Source: JASLDZ01 sp038226305 (GTDB lineage: Bacteria; Pseudomonadota; Alphaproteobacteria; Caulobacterales; Caulobacteraceae). From it: 64,000 bases of DNA. Below are positions 25,107-36,373 of this stretch, piece by piece (within the stretch, counting starts at the first letter, position 1; each line of letters opens with the position of its first letter). The stretch spans positions 115,714 to 179,713 of the forward strand of contig JBBRQN010000005.1 of NCBI GenBank assembly GCA_038226305.1. Reading direction: 5' to 3'. The notes under the pieces were generated by a model. It was not told where the DNA came from. It was given only the letters and a program-made list of their open reading frames with translations, and did no database searches. A program made the translations under genes and the position numbers.

Positions 25107-25543
25107 TCCGCTATGCCCTGGCGTGCGAGCACGGCCACGCCTTCGAGGGCTGGTTCGGCTCCTCCGCCGACTACGAAGAGCAGGCCGGGCGCGGCCTCGT
25201 GGAATGCCCCGTCTGCGCCTCCAAGTCGGTGGCCAAGCAGATCACGGCCCCGGCCGTCGCCGGCACGAAGCGTAGAGGGGCGGACCTGACCTCCGGCCCG
25301 CCGCCGCAGGTGCGCGAGATGATGCGTGAGGCCATCGGCGAGGTCCGCCGCCACGTGGAAACCAACTTCGACTATGTGGGCGACACCTTCGCCAGGGAGG
25401 CTCGCGCCATCCACGAGGGCTCTGCCGAAGACCGCGGCATCTACGGCGAGGCCACGCCCGCCGAGGTGAAAGCTCTCAAGGCCGACGGCGTCACCGTCGC
25501 CGCCCTCCCGCCGAAGCCGCCTGAGAAGACCGAGATCAACTGA
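25103..25543 (+). CDS. DUF1178 protein
   Basis: A 146-residue protein of the DUF1178 family, common in alpha- and betaproteobacteria. The N-terminal part begins IRYALACEHGHAFEGWFGSS and has a CPVC knuckle (about 35-38), a zinc-ribbon-like start; the middle is an acidic, charged helix (REMMREAIGEVRRHVE). The function is unknown. It is translationally coupled to the nitrilase-like gene, and this pairing is common in Caulobacteraceae, so a joint role is possible. The stop is 18 bp from that of ubiG on the other strand. Confidence 0.9.
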   Translation: MIRYALACEHGHAFEGWFGSSADYEEQAGRGLVECPVCASKSVAKQITAPAVAGTKRRGADLTSGPPPQVREMMREAIGEVRRHVETNFDYVGDTFAREARAIHEGSAEDRGIYGEATPAEVKALKADGVTVAALPPKPPEKTEIN

Positions 25544-25560
25544 GGCGACGACCGCGGGGA

Positions 25561-26325
25561 TCAGGCGTCGCGCCGCACCGTCATCATGAAGTTCACAGAG
25601 GCGTCGTCCGAGAGGTGGAACACGCCCCGCAGGGGGTCGAACACCACGCCGAAAGGGCCTTCGATCGTCAGGCCGGGCTCAGGGGCGAGGAAGGCGCGGA
25701 TTTCCTCGGGCGTCAGGAACTTGCGCCAGTCGTGCATTCCGGGCGGCAGCCAGCGCAGGATGTATTCGGCGCCGATCTTGGCCAGGGCCAGGCTCTTCAG
25801 CGTGCGGTTCAGGGTCGCCACGATCATGATGCCGCCGGGGGCCACCAGTTTCGCTGTGTCGCGCAGGTACGGGCCGGGGGAGGCCACGTGCTCCACCACC
25901 TCCATGTTCAGCACCACGTCGAACCGCTCGCCGGTTTCTACGAGTGCTTCAGCGACGCCCGAGCGATAGTCGATCTCGAGCCCCTGCTCGGCGGCGTGGG
26001 CCCGGGCGGTGCCGATGTTGCGCTCCGAGGCGTCCACGCCGGTGACGGTGAAGCCGAGGCGCGTCATGGGCTCGCAGAGGAGGCCTCCACCGCAGCCGAT
26101 GTCCAGCAGCCGCAGCCCCTCGAAGGGCCTTGCCGCCGAGCCGTCACGACCGAACCGTTGCAGGGCCGTCTGCCGGATGAACCCCAGCCGCACCGGGTTG
26201 AACCGGTGCAGGGGCGCGAACTTGCCCTTCGGATCCCACCACTCCGCAGCGATCGCAGAGAAGCGCGCGACCTCCTCCGCATCGATGCTCGAGTCTGAAG
26301 CTGCGCCTTGCGCTTCCATAGACAT
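25561..26325 (-). CDS. ubiG: 3-demethylubiquinol 3-O-methyltransferase
   Basis: UbiG performs both O-methylations of ubiquinone synthesis at the membrane. The 254 residues show WWDPKGKFAPLHRFNPVRL near residue 29, motif I LLDIGCGGGLL, TGVDASERNI (acidic SAM-binding loop) and LNMEVVEHV (motif II), then LPPGMHDWRKF, all typical of UbiG. The ATG at 26323-26325 follows a GGTGGGG. It is divergent from lysC, with a 16-bp perfect dyad between the genes. The frame continues far upstream into lysC antisense, which is not real coding. Confidence 0.96.
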   Translation of the reverse strand: MSMEAQGAASDSSIDAEEVARFSAIAAEWWDPKGKFAPLHRFNPVRLGFIRQTALQRFGRDGSAARPFEGLRLLDIGCGGGLLCEPMTRLGFTVTGVDASERNIGTARAHAAEQGLEIDYRSGVAEALVETGERFDVVLNMEVVEHVASPGPYLRDTAKLVAPGGIMIVATLNRTLKSLALAKIGAEYILRWLPPGMHDWRKFLTPEEIRAFLAPEPGLTIEGPFGVVFDPLRGVFHLSDDASVNFMMTVRRDA

Positions 26326-26371
26326 GTCCCCACCGCTAAGACGCGGCCTCCCGCTCAAGTGCGGTTTGCGC

Positions 26372-26387
26372 CCCTTGCGGGCAAGGG
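26372..26387. promoter_or_regulatory. Perfect 7-bp inverted repeat between ubiG and lysC
   Basis: CCCTTGC (26372-26378) and GCAAGGG (26381-26387) flank a GG centre. It lies 17 bp upstream of the lysC GTG and 46 bp upstream of the ubiG ATG. It could be a regulator site, or a small hairpin in the lysC leader that masks its ribosome-binding region. I see no lysine riboswitch, for which the gap is too short. Confidence 0.35.
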
Positions 26388-26404
26388 ACGATCTCGAAAC
26401 GCCT

Positions 26405-27664
26405 GTGCCAAACCCTCGCCTCGTCATGAAGTTCGGCGGCACCTCGGTTGCCGATCTGGAGCGCATCTCGCGAGTGGCGCGGATCGTGACCGCCCAGGCG
26501 AAGGTCGGGCGCGGGATCGCCGTCGTGGTCTCGGCCATGAGCGGCGAGACCAACAAGCTCGTCACCTGGACGGACAATGCAGGCAAGGCGGTGCAGGGCC
26601 TCGACCCGTCCGACGACGAATATGACGTGGTGGTGGCCTCTGGCGAACAGGTCACGGCCGGCCTCCTCGCGATGGTGCTGCGCAGCCAGGGCGTGCGCGC
26701 CCGCTCATGGATGGGCTGGCAGATACCCATCCTGTGCGACACGGCCCACGGTCAGGCCCGCATTGAAGACATCCCCGCGCAAGCTCTGGGCGAGCGGATA
26801 GACGACGGTGAGATCGCGGTGATCGCCGGCTTCCAGGGCGTGACGCCGGATGGGCGGATCACCACCCTTGGCCGAGGCGGCTCGGACACCTCTGCGGTCG
26901 CCATCGCAGCCGCGCTCAAGGCGGAGCGCTGCGACATTTATACCGACGTGGACGGCGTCTACACGACCGACCCGCGCATCGAGAAGCGCGCCCGGCGCAT
27001 CCCCAAGATCAGCTACGAAGAGATGCTGGAGATGGCCTCCCTGGGGGCCAAGGTGCTGCAGACCCGCTCGGTGGAACTCGCGATGTCACAGCGTGTGCCC
27101 GTGCGCGTGCTATCCAGCTTCGTAGAGCCGGAAGACATGGACCCCTCCAGCGGGACGCTGGTGTGCGACGAGGATGAGATCGTGGAAAAGCGTATCGTCT
27201 CGGGCGTGGCCTTCTCGCGCGACGAGGCCAAGATCACCCTGTTCGGCCTGCCGGATCATCCGGGCGTGTCGCAGCGCCTGTTCTCGGCGCTGGCGGACGC
27301 GAACGTGAACGTGGACATGATCGTCCAGTCGAGAGCCCGCACGGGCGACGTGGCCAACATGGCCTTCACCGTGGGCCGTCGCGACGCCGCCAAGGCTCTG
27401 GACATCGTGCGCTCTGCCCAGGCCGAGATCGGCTTCGAGGATGTGGAGGTCGATGAAGACGTGGCCAAGGTCTCGGTGGTCGGCGTGGGTATGCGCAGCC
27501 ATACGGGCGTGGCCAAGACCATGTTCGGGGCCCTGGCCGAGAAGGGCGTGAACATCCAGGTGATCTCCACCTCCGAAATCAAGATCAGCGTCCTGATCGA
27601 GGCCGCCTATACCGAGCTCGCCGTGCGCGCCCTGCACGCCGCCTACGGGTTGGCGGAGGCCTGA
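26405..27664 (+). CDS. lysC: Aspartate kinase (lysine-sensitive type)
   Basis: LysC phosphorylates aspartate, the first step towards lysine, threonine and methionine. The 419-residue protein has the kinase motif KFGGTSV near residue 9, VVSAMSGETNKLV, ASGEQVTAG, FQGVTPDGRITTLGRGGSD, and DGVYTTDPR. The C-terminal third has the two ACT repeats (for example ITLFGLPDHPGV and VSVVGVGMRSHTGV) that bind lysine. GTG at 26405 is chosen; ATG at 26426 would cut the usual RLVMKFGG start. It is not fused to homoserine dehydrogenase. Confidence 0.96.
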   Translation: MPNPRLVMKFGGTSVADLERISRVARIVTAQAKVGRGIAVVVSAMSGETNKLVTWTDNAGKAVQGLDPSDDEYDVVVASGEQVTAGLLAMVLRSQGVRARSWMGWQIPILCDTAHGQARIEDIPAQALGERIDDGEIAVIAGFQGVTPDGRITTLGRGGSDTSAVAIAAALKAERCDIYTDVDGVYTTDPRIEKRARRIPKISYEEMLEMASLGAKVLQTRSVELAMSQRVPVRVLSSFVEPEDMDPSSGTLVCDEDEIVEKRIVSGVAFSRDEAKITLFGLPDHPGVSQRLFSALADANVNVDMIVQSRARTGDVANMAFTVGRRDAAKALDIVRSAQAEIGFEDVEVDEDVAKVSVVGVGMRSHTGVAKTMFGALAEKGVNIQVISTSEIKISVLIEAAYTELAVRALHAAYGLAEA

Positions 27665-27696
27665 CGTGAACCCCGCCCCGGCTGTCGGATAAGGCG

Positions 27697-30579
27697 TTGA
27701 GCGCCCTCGGCCCTCGGCTCCGCCCCTGCGGCCCGACGCTGGACGGCGAGGCGGTGGAGCGGGCCTTCGAGGCGCTGGGCGGTCTGCCGGCGACGGCAGC
27801 GGCGTGGCCAGCCCTAGCGCCGATCGTTGCGGCCTCGCCCTATCTGGCGGGGCTGATGCAGAGGGGGCCTGCACGGCTCGAAGCCCTGCTGTCGGCCGAG
27901 CCTGAAGTCAGCCTCGACCGTATTCTTATGGCCGCGCGCTCCGCCCCGCCCGACGAGGCGCTGCCAGCCGTGCTGCGCGCCTTGAAAGCTGAACTGCACC
28001 TGCTGTGCGCCCTGGCCGACCTGGGGGGCGTCTGGCCGCTGTTGCGGATCACCGGGGCGTTGAGCGACTTCGCCGACGCGGTCACCCAGGTGGCTCTGGC
28101 CGGCGCTGCGCAGGCCGAGCGCGACGCCGGTCGGCTTACCGGCGTTGCCGACCCGGACGACCCTTTGCCGGGGCTGTTCGTCCTGGCGTTGGGCAAGCAC
28201 GGGGCTGGGGAGCTGAATTACTCCTCCGACATCGACATTTCGGTGTTCTACGAACCTTCCGCCCTGCCACTCGCAAACAGTGTGGAGCCGCAGAAGGTGG
28301 CGCTCCGCGTCACCCAGGCGATGGCGCGCCTCCTCTCGGAGATCACGGCGGAGGGCTACGTCTTCCGCGTGGATCTGCGCCTGCGGCCCGATCCATCGTC
28401 GACGCCGGTGGCCGTGCCGGTGGATCAGGCGCTCGAATACTACGGCTCCGTCGGCCAAAACTGGGAGCGGGCGGCGATGATCAAGGCGCGGGTGTGCGCC
28501 GGAGATCGCCAGCGGGGCGCCGCCTTCCTCGACGCCCTGCAGCCCTTCGTGTGGCGTCGCGCGCTGGACTATGCGGCCATCGCAGACATCCACGCCATCA
28601 AGCGCCAGATCCACGTCCACAAGGGCTTCGACGACCCCGAAGGCCCGCTCGCCACCGCGGGCGCCGACCTGAAGCTGGGGGCGGGCGGCATTCGCGAGAT
28701 CGAGTTCTATGCGCAGACGCAGCAGCTGATCCTGGGCGGCCGCGACCCCGCTCTGCGCGCGCGGGCCACCCTGGATGCCCTTTCCGCCCTATCCGACGCC
28801 GGTCAAGTGGCACCCGCCGCCTGTGCCGAGCTCAGCCTCGCCTATGCGCGCCTGCGGAGCTGGGAGCACCGGGCGCAGATGCTGCACGACGCCCAGACGC
28901 ACCGCGCCCCGGTGGACCCCGTCGAGCGCCTGCGCCTCGCAGCCCTGTCCGGCTTCGACGACCTCGCGGGGTTCGACGCGGCGGTGGCCGAGACGCGGGG
29001 CGCGGTGAACCGGCGCTACGGCGAGCTGTTCGCCGCCGATGAGCCCTTGTCGTCCCAGGCGGGCAGCCTCGTGTTCACCGGGGTTGACGACGATCCAGAA
29101 ACGCTTTCGACCCTGGCCCGTCTCGGCTTTTCCAACCCCGCCGCCATTTCAGCTGCCATCCGCGCCTGGCACCACGGACGCATCGCCGCCACCCGAACCG
29201 CCAGGGGGCGAGAGCTGTTCACCCGCCTGGCCCCCCGGGTGCTGGACGCCTGCGCCGCGACGGGCACGGCGGATTTCGCCTTCGCCCGCTTCGCCGAGTT
29301 CTTCTCTGGACTGCGGTCTGGCGTGCAGGTGCAGTCGCTGTTTCTGGCGCGACCGGCCCTGTTCGACCTCGTCATCCGCATCCTCAGCGTCTCGCCCCGT
29401 CTGGCCGCGATCCTGGCCAAACGCCCGGCGGCGCTGGACGCCCTTTTGGACGGGGACTTCTTCGAACCCCTCGAACCCGCCGCCATCGCGTCCGCCGTTC
29501 GGCTCGAGGCCACCCGGGCCCCGCCGGGGTTCGAGGCTGCGATGGATGCGGTGCGAGTCGCCCATGCCGAACAGAGCTTCCGCATCGGCGTGCATCTGAT
29601 CGAGGGCCGCACCGATGCCCGCAGCGCTGGGATCGCCTTCACGGCCCTGGCCGACGCGTGCCTGGCCGTGCTGGCTCCCGCCGCCCTGGCCGAAGTGGAA
29701 CGCGTGGGCGGCACCTATGCGGGTGAAGTGGCTGTCGTCGCTCTCGGAGCCTTCGGAGGCGAGGAGATGAACGCCCGTTCCGACCTCGACCTCATGACCG
29801 TCTACCTTCCCGCCCCCGGCGACGAGGGGTCGAGCGTGAAGGGGTGGGCGGCCGAGACTGTCTATGGCCGGTTCACCCAGCGCCTCGTGGCGGCCCTTTC
29901 CGCCCCTACCGCCGAAGGTGGGCTTTATGCGGTGGATCTGCAGCTTCGCCCCTCCGGCACGGCGGGGCCGGTGGCGGTCTCTCTTACTGCGCTGGAGGCT
30001 TACTACGCCGGGGAGGCGCAGAGCTGGGAGCTTCTGGCGCTCACCCGCGCCCGGGTTGCCTGGGCCTCGAGCGAGGCCTTCGCGGCGCGGATCGGAGCGG
30101 CCGTCGAGACGGCTCTGCGCCGCCCCCGCGACGCGGCTTCGCTGGCAGCCGACGTGAGCGAGATGCGCGCCCTGATGGCGAGGGAACGGCCGCCTTCCGG
30201 CCCGTGGGATCTGAAGCTCAGCCGGGGCGGACTGGTGGACGTGGAGTTCACCGCTCAGCACCTGCAGCTCGTCCACGCCGGGCAGGGCGGCCCCCTGTCT
30301 CACGGCACCCTGCGGGCGCTGGAGGCCATGCATGCGCAGGGGCTCCTGGCCGACGAGGCCTTCGAGGCCCTCGAGCGCAGCTGGAAGCTGTCGCGACGCC
30401 TGCAGCAGGTGCTGCGCCTGACGCTTGAAAGCGGAGGTGATCCCTCCGTTGAGCCGGCGGGGTTGAAGGCGTTGCTGGCCCAGGCCGCCGACGTTGAGCG
30501 CTTCGAAGATGTGGCCCCGCGGCTCGCGGCGGCGAGGGCGGCGGCGCTGGCGGTGTTCGAGGCGACGGTCGCGCCCTAG
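27697..30579 (+). CDS. glnE: Bifunctional glutamine synthetase adenylyltransferase/deadenylylase
   Basis: GlnE adds or removes AMP on glutamine synthetase according to nitrogen status. The 960-residue length and double structure fit. The first nucleotidyltransferase domain has GAGELNYSSDIDI at about 169-181 (deadenylylase), and the second GAFGGEEMNARSDLDLM at about 684-700 (adenylylase). Each is followed by the glutamine-synthetase adenylyltransferase helical bundle (for example AGGIREIEFYAQ and RGGLVDVEFTAQ). The start is a TTG at 27697 just after GGATAAGG. It converges with pleC, whose stop is 3 bp away. Confidence 0.95.
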   Translation: MSALGPRLRPCGPTLDGEAVERAFEALGGLPATAAAWPALAPIVAASPYLAGLMQRGPARLEALLSAEPEVSLDRILMAARSAPPDEALPAVLRALKAELHLLCALADLGGVWPLLRITGALSDFADAVTQVALAGAAQAERDAGRLTGVADPDDPLPGLFVLALGKHGAGELNYSSDIDISVFYEPSALPLANSVEPQKVALRVTQAMARLLSEITAEGYVFRVDLRLRPDPSSTPVAVPVDQALEYYGSVGQNWERAAMIKARVCAGDRQRGAAFLDALQPFVWRRALDYAAIADIHAIKRQIHVHKGFDDPEGPLATAGADLKLGAGGIREIEFYAQTQQLILGGRDPALRARATLDALSALSDAGQVAPAACAELSLAYARLRSWEHRAQMLHDAQTHRAPVDPVERLRLAALSGFDDLAGFDAAVAETRGAVNRRYGELFAADEPLSSQAGSLVFTGVDDDPETLSTLARLGFSNPAAISAAIRAWHHGRIAATRTARGRELFTRLAPRVLDACAATGTADFAFARFAEFFSGLRSGVQVQSLFLARPALFDLVIRILSVSPRLAAILAKRPAALDALLDGDFFEPLEPAAIASAVRLEATRAPPGFEAAMDAVRVAHAEQSFRIGVHLIEGRTDARSAGIAFTALADACLAVLAPAALAEVERVGGTYAGEVAVVALGAFGGEEMNARSDLDLMTVYLPAPGDEGSSVKGWAAETVYGRFTQRLVAALSAPTAEGGLYAVDLQLRPSGTAGPVAVSLTALEAYYAGEAQSWELLALTRARVAWASSEAFAARIGAAVETALRRPRDAASLAADVSEMRALMARERPPSGPWDLKLSRGGLVDVEFTAQHLQLVHAGQGGPLSHGTLRALEAMHAQGLLADEAFEALERSWKLSRRLQQVLRLTLESGGDPSVEPAGLKALLAQAADVERFEDVAPRLAAARAAALAVFEATVAP

Positions 30580-30582
30580 CGC

Positions 30583-33021
<2,439 letters not shown>

Positions 33022-33041
33022 TGTCGTCGTCCCCCCAACTC

Positions 33042-33074
33042 GAATCTGCGCCGGAATCCTACGCGCGCGGACTC
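33042..33074. promoter_or_regulatory. Cluster of three GANTC (CcrM) sites before pleC
   Basis: GAATC at 33042-33046, GAATC at 33054-33058 and GACTC at 33070-33074 lie within 33 bp, 21-53 bp upstream of the pleC ATG. In alphaproteobacteria GANTC is methylated by CcrM, and GcrA reads its methylation state at cell-cycle genes. A fourth GAATC (33655-33659) lies upstream of the receiver gene. Biological effect is inferred. Confidence 0.5.
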
Positions 33075-33102
33075 CGCGCCGCCATCCTCGAACGAAGCCG
33101 GC

Positions 33103-33627
33103 TCACGCCACCGCCTCGGTATCCGCCGTGGCCGCCCGATCGATGTTCACGCGCCGTTCGGTGCCAGTGAAGGCGTCGTCAGTTCGACGTCGGCGGCAGG
33201 GTCCGAAGAAGCCCGTGGTGCGCACGAAGGGGCGGGGGTGCGAGACCACCTCCACGATCTTGCGATAGATCTCCGCCGCGGTGACAGGCTTGACGCAGAA
33301 CTCCGTGGCCCCCGCATCCCGCGCGGCGGTCACCCGCGCCTGCTCGGAATAGGCCGAGAGCATGATGATCGGCATGTAGGGGTTTGGGCTGTCCGTGGCG
33401 GTGCGCATCAGGCGCACGAAGGCCACGCCGTCCATGAAGCCGAGGTGGTAGTCGGCGAACACCACGTCGATGGAGTATTGGCGGCAGATCGAAAACGCCT
33501 CGGCCACGTCGCGGGCATCGTAGACGATCGAAGCACCGAAGTTCTTCAGGATGATCTTCACGATCGACGCCATGTTGGCGTTGTCGTCGATCACCAGGAA
33601 GCTCAGCTGTCCGAGGTTGGACTTCAC
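33103..33627 (-). CDS. Single-domain response regulator
   Basis: A 174-residue CheY-like receiver with no output domain. Acid pocket DDNANM, phospho-acceptor Asp59 (FADYHLGFMDG), Thr/Ser switch region (LSAYSE), and Lys in CVKPVTAAEI are all present. The basic C-terminal tail (FFGPCRRRR onwards) is typical of alphaproteobacterial stand-alone receivers. The GTG at 33625-33627 follows a GGAG. Being 81 bp upstream of pleC on the same strand makes a phosphorelay partnership likely but unproven. Confidence 0.88.
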   Translation of the reverse strand: MKSNLGQLSFLVIDDNANMASIVKIILKNFGASIVYDARDVAEAFSICRQYSIDVVFADYHLGFMDGVAFVRLMRTATDSPNPYMPIIMLSAYSEQARVTAARDAGATEFCVKPVTAAEIYRKIVEVVSHPRPFVRTTGFFGPCRRRRTDDAFTGTERRVNIDRAATADTEAVA

Positions 33628-33684
33628 AGGCGCGGCTCCGCCGACAGGGGTTGGGAATCACCCTGCCGCCTGTGGCGTTGCCGT

Positions 33685-33692
33685 ATGGTTAA
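33685..33692 (-). promoter_or_regulatory. TTAACCAT CtrA-type half-site
   Basis: The minus strand reads TTAACCAT at 33685-33692, 58 bp upstream of the receiver gene GTG. This is the alternative CtrA recognition motif reported in Caulobacter. On the plus strand a degenerate TTAA-N7-TAAC overlaps it. With the GAATC at 33655-33659 it suggests cell-cycle control of the receiver and perhaps pleC. Confidence 0.4.
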
Positions 33693-33698
33693 CGAGAC

Positions 33699-36317
33699 CT
33701 AACCGGGAGCGTCTTCCAGCGCGCGTGAGGCCAGTTCGAAGCTGTTCTTCGAAACGCCGGGGTGTGCCGCGATGCGGGCCAGCTGATCCTTCATGCTCTG
33801 GGCGAGGGCAGGGGTGTAGCGCGCCCACTGGCCCAGGGGCTCGATCAGGCGCGAGGCGGTGAGGGGGTTGTAGGCGTCGGCGCGCAGGATCTGGTCGGTG
33901 AGGAACCTGTGGCCCGCCCCGTCCGGCTCGTGGAAGCGCAGCGGGTTGCCGGATGAGAAGCCCTGCACAAGCGCCCGGAAACGATTGGGATTCTTCGCGT
34001 CGAAAGCGGGGTGGAGCGTCAGGCCCAGAACGCGCCCGAGCGTGTCTGCGGCGGGGCTGCGCGCCTGCACGGAGAACCACTTGTCGATCACCTGCGGCTC
34101 GCCTTGCCACTTCTCGTAGAACGCCGTCAGTGCGTCGTCGAAGGCTGACCCACCGACGAGCGAAAGGGCGTTCAGGCCTCCCATCGCGTCGGTCATGTTC
34201 AGGGCCGCCTGCAGGTGCAGCGTGGCGCGGTCGGTGGAGTCGGCCGTGCCGTCGGCGACCATGAGCTCCAGCGCCGCATTGCGAAGGGCGCGGCGACCGG
34301 CGGCGGAGGCGTCGGCGGAAAACTCGCCCGCGTCCTGCAGTTCGCCGTGCAGCGCGCGAAGGTCCGGCCCGAGATGCACGGCGAGGCGGCCGCGGAGGGC
34401 GTCGCGGGCATCGTGCAGGGCCTGCGGATCCACCGGCCGCACCGCCTGCGCCAGTTCGTTCTCCGAAGGGAGCGAAAGGGAAACCGCCTTGAAGGCGTGA
34501 TCGGCCGTGGGATCGGCCAGCGATCGGCCCAGGGCCTCGGCATAGCGCTCCTCGGCTACCTCGTCCGGGGTTCCGGCGGCGCGACGCAGGATCAGGTCGC
34601 GAGCCAGGTCCTGCCCCGCCTCCCAGCGGTTGAAGAGGTCGGGGTCGGCGGCGAGGCGAACGAAGGCGTCCTTCTGCGGCTCGTCGATGACGAGCTTAAC
34701 CGGCGCCGAGAACCCGCGCAGGGCCGAAAGCACGGGCAGGCGCTCCACGCCGGTCAACGTCAGCTGGAGGGAGGCGTCCGTCAGGGTGATGGTCGCCTCG
34801 TCCACCGGCGCGTTGGCGCCCGGCAGGCTGAAGAGTTGCGGCTGGCCGTCGCCGTCCAGCAGGCCGAGCTTCACGGGGACCGGGAGGGGACCGGCTCCTG
34901 AGCGACCCGCTTGCGTCAGGGTCAGGGCGAGTTCCTGCTTCGCCTCGTCGTACACCGCGTCGATGTTCAGCGTCGGCGTGCCAGGCTGCTCATACCAGCG
35001 GAAGTGCTGCGACAGGTCGAGGCCGGAGACCTCCGCGAAGCAGGACACGAAGTCCTCCATCGTCACCGCCTGGCCGTCGAAGCGGGTGAAGTAGAGGTCG
35101 CACCCACGTTTGAAGGCGTCCTCGCCCACGAGCGCACGCAGCACTCCGATCAGCTCGGCACCCTTCTCGTAGATCGTGGCGGTGTAGAAGTTGTCGATCT
35201 TCAGATAGCTGGCCGGGCGAACCGGGTGGGCCAGGGGGCCGTCGTCCTCCGGAAACTGCCGAGCGCGGAGCAGTCGCACGTCCTTGATCCGCTGCACCGC
35301 GTGGCCGCGCATGTCGGCGGAGAAGCCCTGGTCGCGATAGACCGTGAAACCCTCCTTGAGGCACAGCTGGAACCAGTCGCGGCAGGTGATCCGGTCGCCG
35401 GTCCAGTTGTGGAAATATTCGTGGGCGACGACGCTCTCGATCCGCTCGTAGTCGGCGTCGGTGGCGGTCTCCGGGTCGGCGAGTAGCAGCGAGCTGTTGA
35501 AGATGTTCAGCCCCTTGTTCTCCATCGCGCCGAAGTTGAAGTCGCGCACGGCCACGATCATGAAGAGGTCGAGGTCGTATTCGCGGCCATAGGCGGTCTC
35601 GTCCCAGCGCATGGACCGCTTCAGGGCGTCCATCGCGTATTCGGCGCGGGGGCTCATGCCGAGGTCGACGAAGATGCGCAGGGCCACCTCGCGCCCGCTC
35701 ATGGTGGTGAACGCGCTCTCCAGCACGTCGAGCTCGCCGGCGACCAGGGCGAACAGGTAGGCGGGCTTGGGGAAGGGGTCTTCCCACTCCGCGAAGTGGC
35801 GCCCGCCGTCGAGCGCGCCTTCGCCGATTTTGTTGCCGTTGGACAGGAGGTGCGGGAACGCCGTGCCGGCCTCAATGCGAACCGTGTAGCGGCTCAGCAC
35901 GTCCGGCCGGTCTAGGAACCAGGTGATCGTGCGAAAGCCCTCCGGCTCGCACTGGGTGCAGAACCGCCCGCCGGACAGGTAGAGCCCCTCCAGCGCCGTG
36001 TTGGACGACGGGTCTAGCTCCACCACCGTCTCGAGGGTGAAGGCTGCGGGCATGTCGGTCAGCGTCAGGGTGGTGTCGGTGAGGGCGTAGTCGGTGTCGC
36101 TCAGCGGGCGGCCGTCGAGCGCGACCGAGAGGGTCTTCAGCCGGGTGCCGTCCAGCACCAGGGGGCCGTCTTCGGTTCGGCGCATGCCCAGCGTCGCCTT
36201 CACACGCGTGGCGGCAGGGTCGAGGGCGAACTCCAGCCTCACGGTGTCGATGGAGAACGCGGGCGGCTGATAGTCGGCGAGGCGGGTCGGCTGCGGGGGG
36301 GCGAGGTCTGTGCGCAT
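33699..36317 (-). CDS. pepN: Aminopeptidase N (alanyl aminopeptidase)
   Basis: PepN is a cytoplasmic M1 zinc aminopeptidase that removes N-terminal residues during peptide turnover. The 872-residue length matches the E. coli enzyme (870). The exopeptidase motif GAMENKGLN is at about 263-271 and the zinc site HEYFHNW at 299-305, with the third ligand Glu about 322 (LKEGFTVYRDQ). The C-terminal half is the PepN-type helical array. ATG at 36315-36317 gives the standard beginning (RTDLAPPQPTRLADYQPP). An extended frame upstream is antisense to the next gene. Confidence 0.97.
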   Translation of the reverse strand: MRTDLAPPQPTRLADYQPPAFSIDTVRLEFALDPAATRVKATLGMRRTEDGPLVLDGTRLKTLSVALDGRPLSDTDYALTDTTLTLTDMPAAFTLETVVELDPSSNTALEGLYLSGGRFCTQCEPEGFRTITWFLDRPDVLSRYTVRIEAGTAFPHLLSNGNKIGEGALDGGRHFAEWEDPFPKPAYLFALVAGELDVLESAFTTMSGREVALRIFVDLGMSPRAEYAMDALKRSMRWDETAYGREYDLDLFMIVAVRDFNFGAMENKGLNIFNSSLLLADPETATDADYERIESVVAHEYFHNWTGDRITCRDWFQLCLKEGFTVYRDQGFSADMRGHAVQRIKDVRLLRARQFPEDDGPLAHPVRPASYLKIDNFYTATIYEKGAELIGVLRALVGEDAFKRGCDLYFTRFDGQAVTMEDFVSCFAEVSGLDLSQHFRWYEQPGTPTLNIDAVYDEAKQELALTLTQAGRSGAGPLPVPVKLGLLDGDGQPQLFSLPGANAPVDEATITLTDASLQLTLTGVERLPVLSALRGFSAPVKLVIDEPQKDAFVRLAADPDLFNRWEAGQDLARDLILRRAAGTPDEVAEERYAEALGRSLADPTADHAFKAVSLSLPSENELAQAVRPVDPQALHDARDALRGRLAVHLGPDLRALHGELQDAGEFSADASAAGRRALRNAALELMVADGTADSTDRATLHLQAALNMTDAMGGLNALSLVGGSAFDDALTAFYEKWQGEPQVIDKWFSVQARSPAADTLGRVLGLTLHPAFDAKNPNRFRALVQGFSSGNPLRFHEPDGAGHRFLTDQILRADAYNPLTASRLIEPLGQWARYTPALAQSMKDQLARIAAHPGVSKNSFELASRALEDAPG

Positions 36318-36373
36318 CCTGAGGGATGTAGCGGCGCGCAGGGCCCGTCGCCAGCGGGCAGCGGAGAAGTCGG

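Noticed and set aside
25103..25543. DUF1178 as a FmdB-type zinc ribbon regulator
   Set aside because: Only a single CPVC pair is present and the rest does not resemble FmdB; kept as DUF1178.
26326..26404. A lysine riboswitch before lysC
   Set aside because: The gap to ubiG is only 79 bp, too short for the L-box, and no conserved core is visible.
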